DNA of 11,883 nt from Bacilli bacterium (GCA_900751815.1 CAADST010000115.1:1-11883), one strand, 5' to 3'; counted from the stretch's first letter, positions 1 through 7,561 are shown. The notes: generated by a model not told the origin, from the letters alone. Numbers and translations are program-made.

Positions 1-2
1 AG

Positions 3-251
3 GTTGAGCAAAACAAAAGGCATGAGAATGATAATAAACAAAATAAAAATGGGACCATTAAAAAACATTCCGGTTTAGATACTACTGGTGGATTTAATCA
101 CTATGATGTTTATATAGGAATCCCAAACATAAAAAATAAAATTGTTATTTATAAAGCAGATTGTATTACAAGAATAGATAAATATAACAGAGAATACTTT
201 TATGATATAGGAAAAATAAAAGATACAGGTCACAAGGTCGTAGATATTTAA
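3..251 (+). CDS. C-terminal end of an unrecognised protein (partial, runs off the left edge)
   Basis: An open frame enters from the left edge and gives 82 residues before TAA at 249-251. The first ~25 residues are a Lys/Asn/Gln-rich low-complexity stretch, probably a linker. The remaining ~55 look like a small alpha/beta domain with alternating hydrophobic residues (YDVYIGI, KIVIYKAD, YFYDIGKIKDTG). The ending faintly recalls the C-termini of small barnase/EndoU/RelE-like nuclease domains attached to phage or polymorphic-toxin proteins, but this is only an impression and I do not assign a function. No in-frame start codon or ribosome binding site lies within the window, so the start is upstream. 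The minus-strand open frame across the same bases lacks a Shine-Dalgarno and looks like its shadow. The gene is followed by a hairpin and ~200 bases without a gene. Confidence 0.55.
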   Translation, partial: VEQNKRHENDNKQNKNGTIKKHSGLDTTGGFNHYDVYIGIPNIKNKIVIYKADCITRIDKYNREYFYDIGKIKDTGHKVVDI

Positions 252-283
252 TCTAAACCTATACAGACATCTGTATCTTTTAT
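216..283. repeat. 13-bp perfect inverted repeat spanning a stop codon
   Basis: ATAAAAGATACAG at 216-228 is the exact reverse complement of CTGTATCTTTTAT at 271-283, with 42 bases between. A further G-U and U-A pair could extend the helix inward. The left arm lies in the last codons of the partial gene and the right arm is the 3' half of the small hairpin at 261-276, so the two structures exclude each other in RNA. In such A+T-rich sequence the match could be chance. Confidence 0.5.
261..283 (+). terminator. Weak terminator-like hairpin after the left-edge gene
   Basis: ATACAG (261-266) and CTGTAT (271-276) form a 6-bp stem with the loop ACAT, followed by CTTTTAT. It starts 10 bases after the partial gene's stop codon, where an intrinsic terminator would be expected. 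The stem is short with only two G-C pairs, so termination may be inefficient. The CTGTAT arm can pair instead with an upstream copy at 216-228. Confidence 0.4.
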
Positions 284-287
284 AATG

Positions 288-335
288 AGTTGAAATCATT
301 AAAATAACTTTAAAAGTCTATCAACCATTTCAACT
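288..335. repeat. 9-bp inverted repeat enclosing a smaller palindrome, upstream of rnr
   Basis: AGTTGAAAT (288-296) and ATTTCAACT (327-335) are perfect reverse complements. Between them lies a second small palindrome, ACTTT-A-AAAGT. It sits in the ~200-base gene-free stretch before rnr and ~70 bases upstream of the rnr -35 element. It could be a hairpin on a readthrough transcript or a binding site. Nothing else was recognised in 284-404. Confidence 0.4.
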
Positions 336-404
336 GTTACTAATAATATACTACAACTTTCACAAATTGTCAATTACTTTTGTTAATAAATTTCTTTTTT
401 TATA

Positions 405-433
405 TTTACAAATTAATAAAAATTAGATATAGT
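405..433 (+). promoter_or_regulatory. Promoter of rnr
   Basis: A -35 box TTTACA (405-410) and a -10 box TATAGT (428-433) each match the sigma-A consensus at 5 of 6 positions and are separated by exactly 17 bases. Transcription would start near 440, leaving only about 13 untranslated bases before the ATG at 453. The sequence GGGTGG (442-447) in that leader serves as a weak Shine-Dalgarno. Confidence 0.65.
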
Positions 434-452
434 TAAAGTATGGGTGGTACTT

Positions 453-2516
453 ATGAAAGATAAAATAATATTAATGCTTGCAGATGGCGAAAAATTATCT
501 CCAGCTAAGATTAGAGATAATTTATATATTTCTAATAGCAAAAATGATCGATTTAAATATGATGAATTAACTAAATGTTTAAAAGAATTAGAACTAGATG
601 GAATTATTTATTATGATACTTATGAAAATAGGTATTTTACTTTTCCATCTAGTTTTTTATTGTTAGATGTTGATGTTAATAAAAAGGGCCATATGTTTGC
701 AAGTGTGAATAATAAAACCTATGACTTTTTATCGGAATCTCTACCTAAGATACTTCCTTTTGATAGAGTTGTTGCTAAAATGCATGGTCATCAAATAAAA
801 GTAATAAAAGTTTTAAAACGAACTAATCCTTATGTTATTTGCGAGGTTATGCCAGAATATAAAATTAGAATGGTTGGTAATAACAATATCAGTTTAGATA
901 TAGCTAAAAAAAGTATTAAAAATTTGAAAGTTGGTACAAGAATACTAGTTAAGTTAAGTGAAATTAGTTTTCACGATGCTATAACTTGTGAATTTGTATC
1001 TGAGGTATGCAAAAGTGAAGAATTAGCTCTAGCTTATAATAATGGATTTAGAGTATATTATACTAAAGAAGAATTAGAACAAATTAATTCTTTACCTAAA
1101 GAAGTAAATGCAAGTGAATTAGATAATTATGTAGATCATCGTGATAAAGTTGTATTTACTATTGATGATGCTGATTCATATGACTTAGATGATGCTATAA
1201 GTATTAAAATGCTAGAAGATGGCACTATAAGTTTAAGTGTATTTATTGCAGATGTAGCACATTATATTAAACCGGGAAGTCCTTTATGGAACCGGGCAGA
1301 AAACTTAACTACTTCAACCTACTTTGAAACTGGAGCTATATTTCATATGATCCATCCTAAAATATCTTGTGGGATATGTTCACTTAATCCGGGGGTTGAT
1401 AGACTTGCTAAAGGTTATATGTTTAAAATTAGTCCTGATGGTGAAATACTTGATTTTAAAATAGAAAACTCGGTAATTAGATCAAATAAGAAGATGACTT
1501 ACAAACAAGTTGATAGTATTTTAAATGGCTTGAGGCCTTCGGATGATTATATACCTTATATTAATGATTTATTTAAACTACAACAAGTAACTAAAAAAAT
1601 AGCTAAAAATACCTTAAGTGATACAACAATTAGTTATAAAGTAAATGAAGATAATATCTTAGAAGAGACAAACATTGAAAAAAGCAATCATCCTAGTAGT
1701 GATATTATTGCTACATGTGCTGTTTTAGTTGGTAAAACTCTTGCAGAACACCTTTATAATATTGGTTCCTTAATGGTATATCGCAATCATAAAAATACTT
1801 ATTATGAGGAATTTAGAAAATTACTTGATGGTATAGGATATAAGATTAAAGCAATCGAAAAAACTGATGATGAATATGTAATTAAAAAAGTTATAGATAC
1901 TTTGAAAAGCAAAGAAGAATTTATGGTTTTTTCTAGTCTTTTATTAAGTAATGCATCAAAAGCGTATTATGATATCAATAATATTGGTCATTATGCCCTA
2001 GATACTCCCGCTTACTCCCATGCTACTAGCCCTATTAGAAGATTTTCTGATTTATTAATTGGGATAATACTAGATAATCAAGAAGTTATATTTAGTGGTG
2101 CTTTTGATTTAGAAAAATATAAAAATTATTTAAAAGATATGGCTCATAGATGTACTATTATGGAAAAATGTGCTGAGAAATTTACTTATGAATACTATGA
2201 ATTACAAGGAATTAAAGAAATAATTAGTAATTATGATGAATTTACTATTGGGAGAATTACTAATTTAAATAATGATTATATAACTATAAAGTTAGAAAAT
2301 GATATTGAAGGAATAATTTATTTACAAGATTTTGCGGATGGCTTATATAAATATAATAAAAGTAGTAAATATTTGTATCATCCTGATGATAAAGATATTT
2401 TAATGCCAGGGATGGCAATTAGTATAAATCTAAAAGATTATGATTTAGAATTTCGAAAATTATATTTTTATGGTAATCCACTAAATAGGAATATTACCTT
2501 ACAGAAAAAGAAATAG
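453..2516 (+). CDS. rnr: Ribonuclease R (RNB-family 3'-5' exoribonuclease)
   Basis: Processive, metal-dependent 3'-5' exoribonuclease of the RNase II/R family, cytoplasmic, involved in turnover of structured RNA and in RNA quality control. The 687-residue protein has an N-terminal winged-helix-like region (~1-60), cold-shock/OB domains (~70-220), a catalytic RNB domain and a C-terminal S1 domain (~597-680). The RNB signature starting at D238 has Asp at 238, 244, 246 and 247, matching the four metal-binding aspartates of the family. Also present are a GICSLNPGVDRL stretch and TSPIRRFSDLL (~525-535), the conserved RNA-binding arginine region. It is somewhat shorter than many Firmicute RNase R proteins and lacks a long basic tail. 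I prefer ATG 453 to the in-frame GTG at 444, because 444 overlaps the GGGTGG ribosome binding site. The usual neighbours secG and smpB are absent; the gene is transcribed alone and converges on rmuC. Confidence 0.93.
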   Translation: MKDKIILMLADGEKLSPAKIRDNLYISNSKNDRFKYDELTKCLKELELDGIIYYDTYENRYFTFPSSFLLLDVDVNKKGHMFASVNNKTYDFLSESLPKILPFDRVVAKMHGHQIKVIKVLKRTNPYVICEVMPEYKIRMVGNNNISLDIAKKSIKNLKVGTRILVKLSEISFHDAITCEFVSEVCKSEELALAYNNGFRVYYTKEELEQINSLPKEVNASELDNYVDHRDKVVFTIDDADSYDLDDAISIKMLEDGTISLSVFIADVAHYIKPGSPLWNRAENLTTSTYFETGAIFHMIHPKISCGICSLNPGVDRLAKGYMFKISPDGEILDFKIENSVIRSNKKMTYKQVDSILNGLRPSDDYIPYINDLFKLQQVTKKIAKNTLSDTTISYKVNEDNILEETNIEKSNHPSSDIIATCAVLVGKTLAEHLYNIGSLMVYRNHKNTYYEEFRKLLDGIGYKIKAIEKTDDEYVIKKVIDTLKSKEEFMVFSSLLLSNASKAYYDINNIGHYALDTPAYSHATSPIRRFSDLLIGIILDNQEVIFSGAFDLEKYKNYLKDMAHRCTIMEKCAEKFTYEYYELQGIKEIISNYDEFTIGRITNLNNDYITIKLENDIEGIIYLQDFADGLYKYNKSSKYLYHPDDKDILMPGMAISINLKDYDLEFRKLYFYGNPLNRNITLQKKK

Positions 2517-2545
2517 CTAGGTATTAACTATTTCTTTCTTTTCTT
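2504..2545. terminator. Bidirectional terminator formed by the overlapping ends of rnr and rmuC
   Basis: AAAGAAATAG (2507-2516) pairs perfectly with CTATTTCTTT (2528-2537) around an 11-base loop. On the plus strand the stem is followed by a T-rich run (CTTTTCTTTATTTT). On the minus strand it is followed by CTTTTTCTGT. The arms are coding sequence: the Lys codons plus TAG of rnr, and the Lys-Glu-Ile codons of rmuC. The stem has only two G-C pairs, so strength is uncertain, but nothing else could separate the two converging genes. Confidence 0.55.
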
Positions 2546-3608
2546 TATTTTCTAATAATTTATCGACATCAACATTATTAATAGAATCAAATCTCTTAGT
2601 AATTTTTTCACTGGTTGTACTTAGTTCATCAATACTTTGATTGACGGTTTTAACACTTCTTGATAATTTATCCCAACGATCTTTAAATCTGGTAAATTCT
2701 ACACTTAATTTACTTAATTCTTCATGAATAATCTTCGTATATTTATCTCTTTCCATATTTTTTAGAATCATACTAATTATTGATAAAGTGGAAATTAAAG
2801 TTGTAGGTCCAGTAATCCACACCCTTTTATTATAAGCGTAATTTATTAAATCAGGGTGATAAGCATTGATTTCCGCAAATAGCGCTTCAGCTGGTAAAAA
2901 CATGATTGCTTCATCTGATGTTTCACCAGGAATTATATATTTTTCGGAAATATCATTGATATGTTTTTTAACATCAGCCACAAATAGCTTTTCGGCTTGA
3001 TCACGGATTTGTTTATCTTTAGTTTTATCAGTCATTCTTTGATAGTTTTCTAATGGAAATTTAGAGTCAATTGCAATAGTTCCAAGTGGTGCTGGGGCAT
3101 ATAAAAGAGCATCAACTATAGCACCATTAGAAAATTTATGTTGTGCTTCATATATACCATTTCTAGAACCAAAGGCATTATTTAAAATATATTCAAGGTT
3201 TACTTCTCCAAAAGTTCCTCTAGTCTTTTTATCAGTTAAAACATTTTGCAGTGATATAATTTCTCCATTTAGACTATCTATTTTCTTTTGTGCTTCATCA
3301 ATTTTAGATAAACGCTCTAAAACATCCATAAATGTTTTATTACTCTTCTCAAAATTCTTATCTAATCTTTCATTAACAGTATCACTAATAAGGGTTAATT
3401 TTCTTTCAATTTTCTCATTTAAATTGTCAAAATCAGTTCTTAAATTATTTGAAAAACTAAATTTAAAATCACCAATTTCTTTATTGATATTAGCTTCAAA
3501 ATGCCCAATTCTCTCCATTAAATCATTATTATTTTGTCTTCTTACTAAAAGCACTATTAATAAAATAATAACTAATACAAGTAATCCTATAATAATATAT
3601 TCAATCAT
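2517..3608 (-). CDS. rmuC: RmuC-family protein (DNA recombination limiting protein)
   Basis: RmuC proteins are membrane-anchored proteins with a nuclease-like fold. In E. coli, rmuC affects recombination at inverted repeats, but the biochemical activity is poorly defined. The 363 residues show one N-terminal membrane helix (~3-22) followed by basic RR. A long coiled coil follows (~28-125, heptad-like with many Lys/Glu/Asp), then the RmuC domain (~130-330). Visible family landmarks are RGTFGEVNLE (130-139), D166, the IDSK motif (180-183) that fits a PD-(D/E)xK-type active site, DEAIMFLPAEALFA (232-245) and VWITGPTTLISTLS (263-276). The length is slightly below that of many homologues. The start is supported by AAGGTG just upstream of the ATG. 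It lies 33 bases after asnB without an obvious promoter, so it is probably the last gene of the sulfatase-asnB-rmuC unit. Its stop codon abuts that of rnr. Confidence 0.9.
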   Translation of the reverse strand: MIEYIIIGLLVLVIILLIVLLVRRQNNNDLMERIGHFEANINKEIGDFKFSFSNNLRTDFDNLNEKIERKLTLISDTVNERLDKNFEKSNKTFMDVLERLSKIDEAQKKIDSLNGEIISLQNVLTDKKTRGTFGEVNLEYILNNAFGSRNGIYEAQHKFSNGAIVDALLYAPAPLGTIAIDSKFPLENYQRMTDKTKDKQIRDQAEKLFVADVKKHINDISEKYIIPGETSDEAIMFLPAEALFAEINAYHPDLINYAYNKRVWITGPTTLISTLSIISMILKNMERDKYTKIIHEELSKLSVEFTRFKDRWDKLSRSVKTVNQSIDELSTTSEKITKRFDSINNVDVDKLLENKEKKEIVNT

Positions 3609-3641
3609 ATTTCACCTTCTTTTCTTCTTTAGTTTTTTATT

Positions 3642-5471
3642 TTAAGCATTTTCTCCTTCTTTAAAAAACACATCATACCACTTTAAAAAACAATAAACTG
3701 TCCATATTTTACGATAATTATCCTTTTTATTATTCTTATGTTCTATTAATAATTTATTTAAAACTTTAGTATTAAAATAATTCTTCGTTATTTCACTATT
3801 TAATGTGTTTTTTACTTCCTCATAAACATCATCATCTTTAAGCCATTCCCGAATTGGTACTGGAAAACCTAATTTTTTCTTTTTATAAGCTTCAGTTGGT
3901 ATAACCTCTCTCGCAGCTTCTCTTAGGGCTACTTTGGTATTTTCTTTAGTAACTTTATATTCTATTGGTAAAGTTTTAGCAACATCAAATACACACTTAT
4001 CAATAAATGGTACTCTTCCTTCTAAGCCACTTGCCATAGTCATACGATCAGCCTTAAGCAAAATATCTTTCATAAGCCAATAATTTATATCAATTGCTTG
4101 CATTTTTTCAATATCTGTAAAATTACTGTATTCTGCATAAGTTTCTTTTGTTACATCAATGGCTTTTAAAGGATATTTGTTTTTTAAGACTTTACGAGCC
4201 ATTCTTTCCGAAAAATTACGATTTACACCAATATAATAATTTTCTGGTTTTTCTCCTCTTCTAATTAGGAAATTTACACCTTTAAACTCCGGCAAGAGTT
4301 TCGCGATATTACTGAAGAAGTGTCTGATAAAATATGGTAATTTATTATAAAATCCCATATCAACATCATATCGATATATATTATATCCGCCGAAGAATTC
4401 ATCTGCCCCTTCACCCGATAAAACTACTTTTACATCCTTACTTGCCAGTTTAGCCACAAAATATAGGGAAATGGCAGCAGGGTCACTAGTTGGTTCATCT
4501 AAATAATAAAATATATCACTTAAGCTATTCATGTATTCATCCTTAGTTATAACATGACTTTTATTAGTAATACCAAGTTTGTCCGCTAAATCTTTAGCGT
4601 AAGTTATTTCATCATATTTTGCTATATCATAACCAACAGTATATGTTTTATTAGGTTTAGCGAGTGATACTATATAAGATGAATCAATTCCACTTGATAA
4701 GAATGAACCTACTTCTACATCACTAAGTAAATGATGACTCACTGAATCTTTCATAACATCAGCTATTTTTTCTACGGCTTCCGCAAATGTTTGATTTTCC
4801 TCTTTAAAATCCAATTTAAAATATTTATCAATTGTTATATTTCCATCTTTAAATAAAAGACTTGAACCTGCATCCAAACGATATACTCCTTTAAAAAATG
4901 TTTCATTGGTAGGAACAAAACTAAATTCTAGATATGCTTGCATTATTGCTTCATTAAATTCTTTTTTAAAATCTGGTAAATCTAAGAATGCTTTTATTTC
5001 TGATGCAAACATAAATGTATCATTCATATAAGCATAATATAAAGGCTTTATTCCAAAATTATCGCGAGCTAAAAATAATTCTTTACTATTTTTATCATAA
5101 ATAGCAAAAGCAAACATACCACGCAAGTGTTTTGGCAAATCAGTATGCCACTCTTCAAAGCCGTGGACTAATACTTCAGTGTCACTTGTAGTTGTAAAGG
5201 TATGCCCTAAAGCTAATAATTCTTCTTTTAATTCTTTATAGTTATAAACCTCACCATTATAAACAATTACTACACTATTATCCTCATTAAACATCGGTTG
5301 ATTACCGGTGGATAAGTCAATTATGGAAAGTCTGCGGTGAGCAAGTGCTATATCATCATCGATAAAATATCCTTCGCCATCAGGTCCCCGATGTTTAATA
5401 CGCTCACTCATTTTAGTAATTAGTTCTTCTTTTTCTTCCCGTTTTGTTATAATTCCTGCAATTCCACACAT
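3642..5471 (-). CDS. asnB: Asparagine synthetase B-type glutamine-hydrolysing amidotransferase
   Basis: Predicted glutamine-dependent asparagine synthetase (Asp + Gln + ATP to Asn + Glu + AMP + PPi), cytosolic. The 609 residues begin MCGIAGI, where Cys2 is the class II glutaminase nucleophile. RHRGPDGEG (~28-34), the YNGEVYNY segment (~71-78), the TSDTEV region and a GMFAFAIYD segment complete the Ntn glutaminase domain (~1-200). The synthetase domain (~230-600) has the ATP pyrophosphatase loop FLSSGIDSS (257-265), LSGEGADEFFGGY (351-363) and the MASGLEGRVPFID region. Length suits the Bacillus AsnB/AsnO group. AGGAGG at 5478-5483 lies inside the last codons of the upstream sulfatase gene, two bases separate the genes, and translation is probably coupled. 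Family members can also amidate meso-diaminopimelate in peptidoglycan (B. subtilis AsnB), so an envelope role is possible given the upstream sulfatase; sequence alone cannot decide. Confidence 0.92.
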   Translation of the reverse strand: MCGIAGIITKREEKEELITKMSERIKHRGPDGEGYFIDDDIALAHRRLSIIDLSTGNQPMFNEDNSVVIVYNGEVYNYKELKEELLALGHTFTTTSDTEVLVHGFEEWHTDLPKHLRGMFAFAIYDKNSKELFLARDNFGIKPLYYAYMNDTFMFASEIKAFLDLPDFKKEFNEAIMQAYLEFSFVPTNETFFKGVYRLDAGSSLLFKDGNITIDKYFKLDFKEENQTFAEAVEKIADVMKDSVSHHLLSDVEVGSFLSSGIDSSYIVSLAKPNKTYTVGYDIAKYDEITYAKDLADKLGITNKSHVITKDEYMNSLSDIFYYLDEPTSDPAAISLYFVAKLASKDVKVVLSGEGADEFFGGYNIYRYDVDMGFYNKLPYFIRHFFSNIAKLLPEFKGVNFLIRRGEKPENYYIGVNRNFSERMARKVLKNKYPLKAIDVTKETYAEYSNFTDIEKMQAIDINYWLMKDILLKADRMTMASGLEGRVPFIDKCVFDVAKTLPIEYKVTKENTKVALREAAREVIPTEAYKKKKLGFPVPIREWLKDDDVYEEVKNTLNSEITKNYFNTKVLNKLLIEHKNNKKDNYRKIWTVYCFLKWYDVFFKEGENA

Positions 5472-5473
5472 AT

Positions 5474-7444
5474 TTAACCTCCTAAAACTTTACGATAATA
5501 ATCATTTTGCATAATATATCTACTCATCGTAATTTTATTTGCAACTACACTATTCATATATTTAATATAATCTTCACTTACATCAATGCCATCTTTAGCA
5601 ACAAATTCTCCAGTTCTAGCATAGTATGTTCCTTTATCACTTACCCATGAAGAATTACCAAATATAGCAAGACCTGGTTCTGTTGATAAAATGTCTTTAC
5701 CAATAATTAGTCTTGAATCATATTGCACTTTAAATAAATTATATATTGTTGGTAAAACATCGATTTGACTACCAACTTTATCAACTTCAACAGTATCCAT
5801 TTCGCTATTCCATAAGATGAAATTGCTTCTATTTCTTTCAACTACTTCATCTTTTTGATAGCTAGATATTTCATTTATTTCATCAAGTGATAAATAATAT
5901 GGATTATGATCTCCTACTAAAGCTATAACTGTATCTTCTAGTTTTCCAGCGGCATCCAGACGCGCAATTAATAATTCTAGAGCATCATTAAGCTCAATTT
6001 GAGCTGCTAGATAAGATAAAGGCTTTTCCGAATAATTTAGTCCTGCTACATCATCTTTATGTTTACGAGCCATTGCACTATAATTAAATCCATAATCGCC
6101 ATGACCACTAACAGTTACATAATAAACCATAAATGGTTCTTCACTATTTATATAATCATCAAATGTTGTATCAATCATTTCCACATCTGATTCGGGCCAC
6201 TGATTACAATTAATACGGTCTTCCAAACCATTGCGACAACCTAAATAATTATCAAAACCTAAAGAGGCCAAATATTTATGACGAGATTGGAAAGTATAAG
6301 TATGGTTATGATAAGCATAAGTATTATAACCTAAATTTTGAAAGGCTGTAGCAATACCAAAAGGATAATAATTTTCCCCACTCTTCCATGGTGATAAGAA
6401 ACCTGAAGCGGCCACTAAACCAGTTAGTTCTTGAAATTCTCCCCCAATAGTACTACTTATTGTTGGAGTATAAAAATTATTAAATTTAAAACCACTATTA
6501 ACAAGTTTATAAAGCGTTGGTGTTATATCTTCTCTAACAGCTATTTCATTAAAAGATTCGGCCATAAATAATATTAAATTCTTACCTTCAAATATTCCCG
6601 TATATTCATTTTGCAAAGTACCAGATTCATTTTTAAAATATTCATGCATTTGTTTTATTGTACTGTTACTTTCACTAGTAATTAAAGAATCAAAATCTAT
6701 ATCTAAATTATTATATTCATAAACTATTGGTTCTTCTTTATCATCATCTTCCTTAGGATCATCATCTTCATCATAATAATCATCCGGATCAATTATACTA
6801 ATTTTTTCTTCAAATCCAAAAATACTCCTTTGTAAATCTAATCTAAAGGCATTTAATACCCCTAGTTTTTTGATATTAAGTTCATTATTACTAACATGAT
6901 AATATAGCTCATATGCCGAATTAATACCATCTTTATTAATATTTAAACTTAAAATAAATACTAAAAAAACTACTATAGCAGAGGCTAATTTTATTAAATT
7001 AAATTTCCAACTTACTTTTCTAATGGCAAAATATTTATTAAATATAAGTAATAAAATAAATGGTAAAAAGAACAATATTACTCCCACAATATTTTGAATA
7101 ATTACTTTTATTCCTTCACTATAAAAAGTCATTACTTGATCAGTTGCTCCTAAAAGTGATAAATCAAAATAAAATCCAAACATTTTAAATACACACAATT
7201 GAAGAGCATAAATAAAACAAACAATACCAATAAAAATGAAAAATAATATTTTATTTGTTTTATTATTTCCAAATCCTACAATAAAACTTATAAGACATGC
7301 TAAAAATATATTATATAAACTACTATATAATAAGCTCATACTAAATATTTCATTACTTGTAAATAATCTAAATACTAATTCTAAATAAGTAAAAATTATA
7401 AAACAAGTTACTATAACATTTATCTTTTTTAATTTATATTTCAT
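5474..7444 (-). CDS. LtaS-like membrane sulfatase-fold phosphoglycerol transferase
   Basis: Resembles lipoteichoic acid synthases, which move glycerol-phosphate from phosphatidylglycerol to a glycolipid-anchored chain outside the membrane. The 656 residues start with about five membrane helices (~9-26, 36-58, 65-86, 113-137, 150-170), as in LtaS. An extracellular linker with a very acidic run (219-238) follows, then a sulfatase/alkaline-phosphatase-fold domain (~287-600). Visible active-site equivalents are E296 in MAESF (metal), T332 in SSTIGGEF at the position of the catalytic threonine, H379/H381 in YHNHTY, H448 in SGHGDY, and D512-H513 in GDHNPY (metals). The family's GKTSDAEF loop appears as SSTIGGEF, so the active site is divergent and the substrate may not be the standard LTA chain; other glycerol- or ethanolamine-phosphate transfer is possible. 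ATG 7444 follows GGTGG by four bases. It is the first gene of the unit with asnB and rmuC. Confidence 0.85.
   Translation of the reverse strand: MKYKLKKINVIVTCFIIFTYLELVFRLFTSNEIFSMSLLYSSLYNIFLACLISFIVGFGNNKTNKILFFIFIGIVCFIYALQLCVFKMFGFYFDLSLLGATDQVMTFYSEGIKVIIQNIVGVILFFLPFILLLIFNKYFAIRKVSWKFNLIKLASAIVVFLVFILSLNINKDGINSAYELYYHVSNNELNIKKLGVLNAFRLDLQRSIFGFEEKISIIDPDDYYDEDDDPKEDDDKEEPIVYEYNNLDIDFDSLITSESNSTIKQMHEYFKNESGTLQNEYTGIFEGKNLILFMAESFNEIAVREDITPTLYKLVNSGFKFNNFYTPTISSTIGGEFQELTGLVAASGFLSPWKSGENYYPFGIATAFQNLGYNTYAYHNHTYTFQSRHKYLASLGFDNYLGCRNGLEDRINCNQWPESDVEMIDTTFDDYINSEEPFMVYYVTVSGHGDYGFNYSAMARKHKDDVAGLNYSEKPLSYLAAQIELNDALELLIARLDAAGKLEDTVIALVGDHNPYYLSLDEINEISSYQKDEVVERNRSNFILWNSEMDTVEVDKVGSQIDVLPTIYNLFKVQYDSRLIIGKDILSTEPGLAIFGNSSWVSDKGTYYARTGEFVAKDGIDVSEDYIKYMNSVVANKITMSRYIMQNDYYRKVLGG
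5478..5483 (-). promoter_or_regulatory. Shine-Dalgarno of asnB inside the end of the sulfatase gene
   Basis: On the minus strand the upstream gene ends TTA-GGA-GGT-TAA, which contains a perfect AGGAGG six bases before the asnB ATG. The site fixes the asnB start at 5471 and suggests that ribosomes finishing the sulfatase help start asnB. Confidence 0.8.
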
Positions 7445-7464
7445 AAAACCACCAATATATAAAT

Positions 7465-7473
7465 ATTATACCA
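7465..7473 (-). promoter_or_regulatory. Extended -10 promoter of the sulfatase-asnB-rmuC unit
   Basis: The minus strand reads TGG-TATAAT, a perfect -10 box (7465-7470) preceded by the TGN extension (7471-7473). No good -35 box lies 17 bases upstream, which is typical of extended -10 promoters. Transcription would start near 7458, leaving only ~14 bases before the ATG at 7444. Confidence 0.6.
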
Positions 7474-7524
7474 CTAACTGGTAGTTTTATATATATTTAT
7501 TATTCAATTTGACATTTAAAATAG

Positions 7525-7547
7525 AAAAAAATCCCTGAAATCAGGGA
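7525..7547 (-). terminator. Intrinsic terminator of tRNA-Arg
   Basis: TCCCTGA and TCAGGGA (7532-7547) form a G-C-rich stem followed on the minus strand by seven T residues (7525-7531). It lies 15 bases past the tRNA 3' end and separates it from the sulfatase operon. It is the cleanest terminator in the window after the T-box one. Confidence 0.85.
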
Positions 7548-7561
7548 ATATTTTTAATTAA

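Noticed and set aside
75..299. Minus-strand 74-codon open frame, rich in Ile/Phe/Tyr
   Set aside because: It has no Shine-Dalgarno before its ATG and lies antisense to the left-edge reading frame, whose protein looks more natural. The hydrophobic content is what A+T-rich antisense codons give.
444..452. Upstream in-frame GTG start for rnr
   Set aside because: It overlaps the GGGTGG ribosome binding site and would start almost at the 5' end of the mRNA. ATG 453 has proper spacing.
3424..3645. Plus-strand open frame over the start of rmuC
   Set aside because: It is antisense to the clear coiled-coil and membrane anchor of rmuC, and its composition mirrors that gene.
7471..7488. Imperfect palindrome just upstream of the sulfatase -10 box as an operator
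   Set aside because: Only four-base arms match, which is expected by chance in such sequence.
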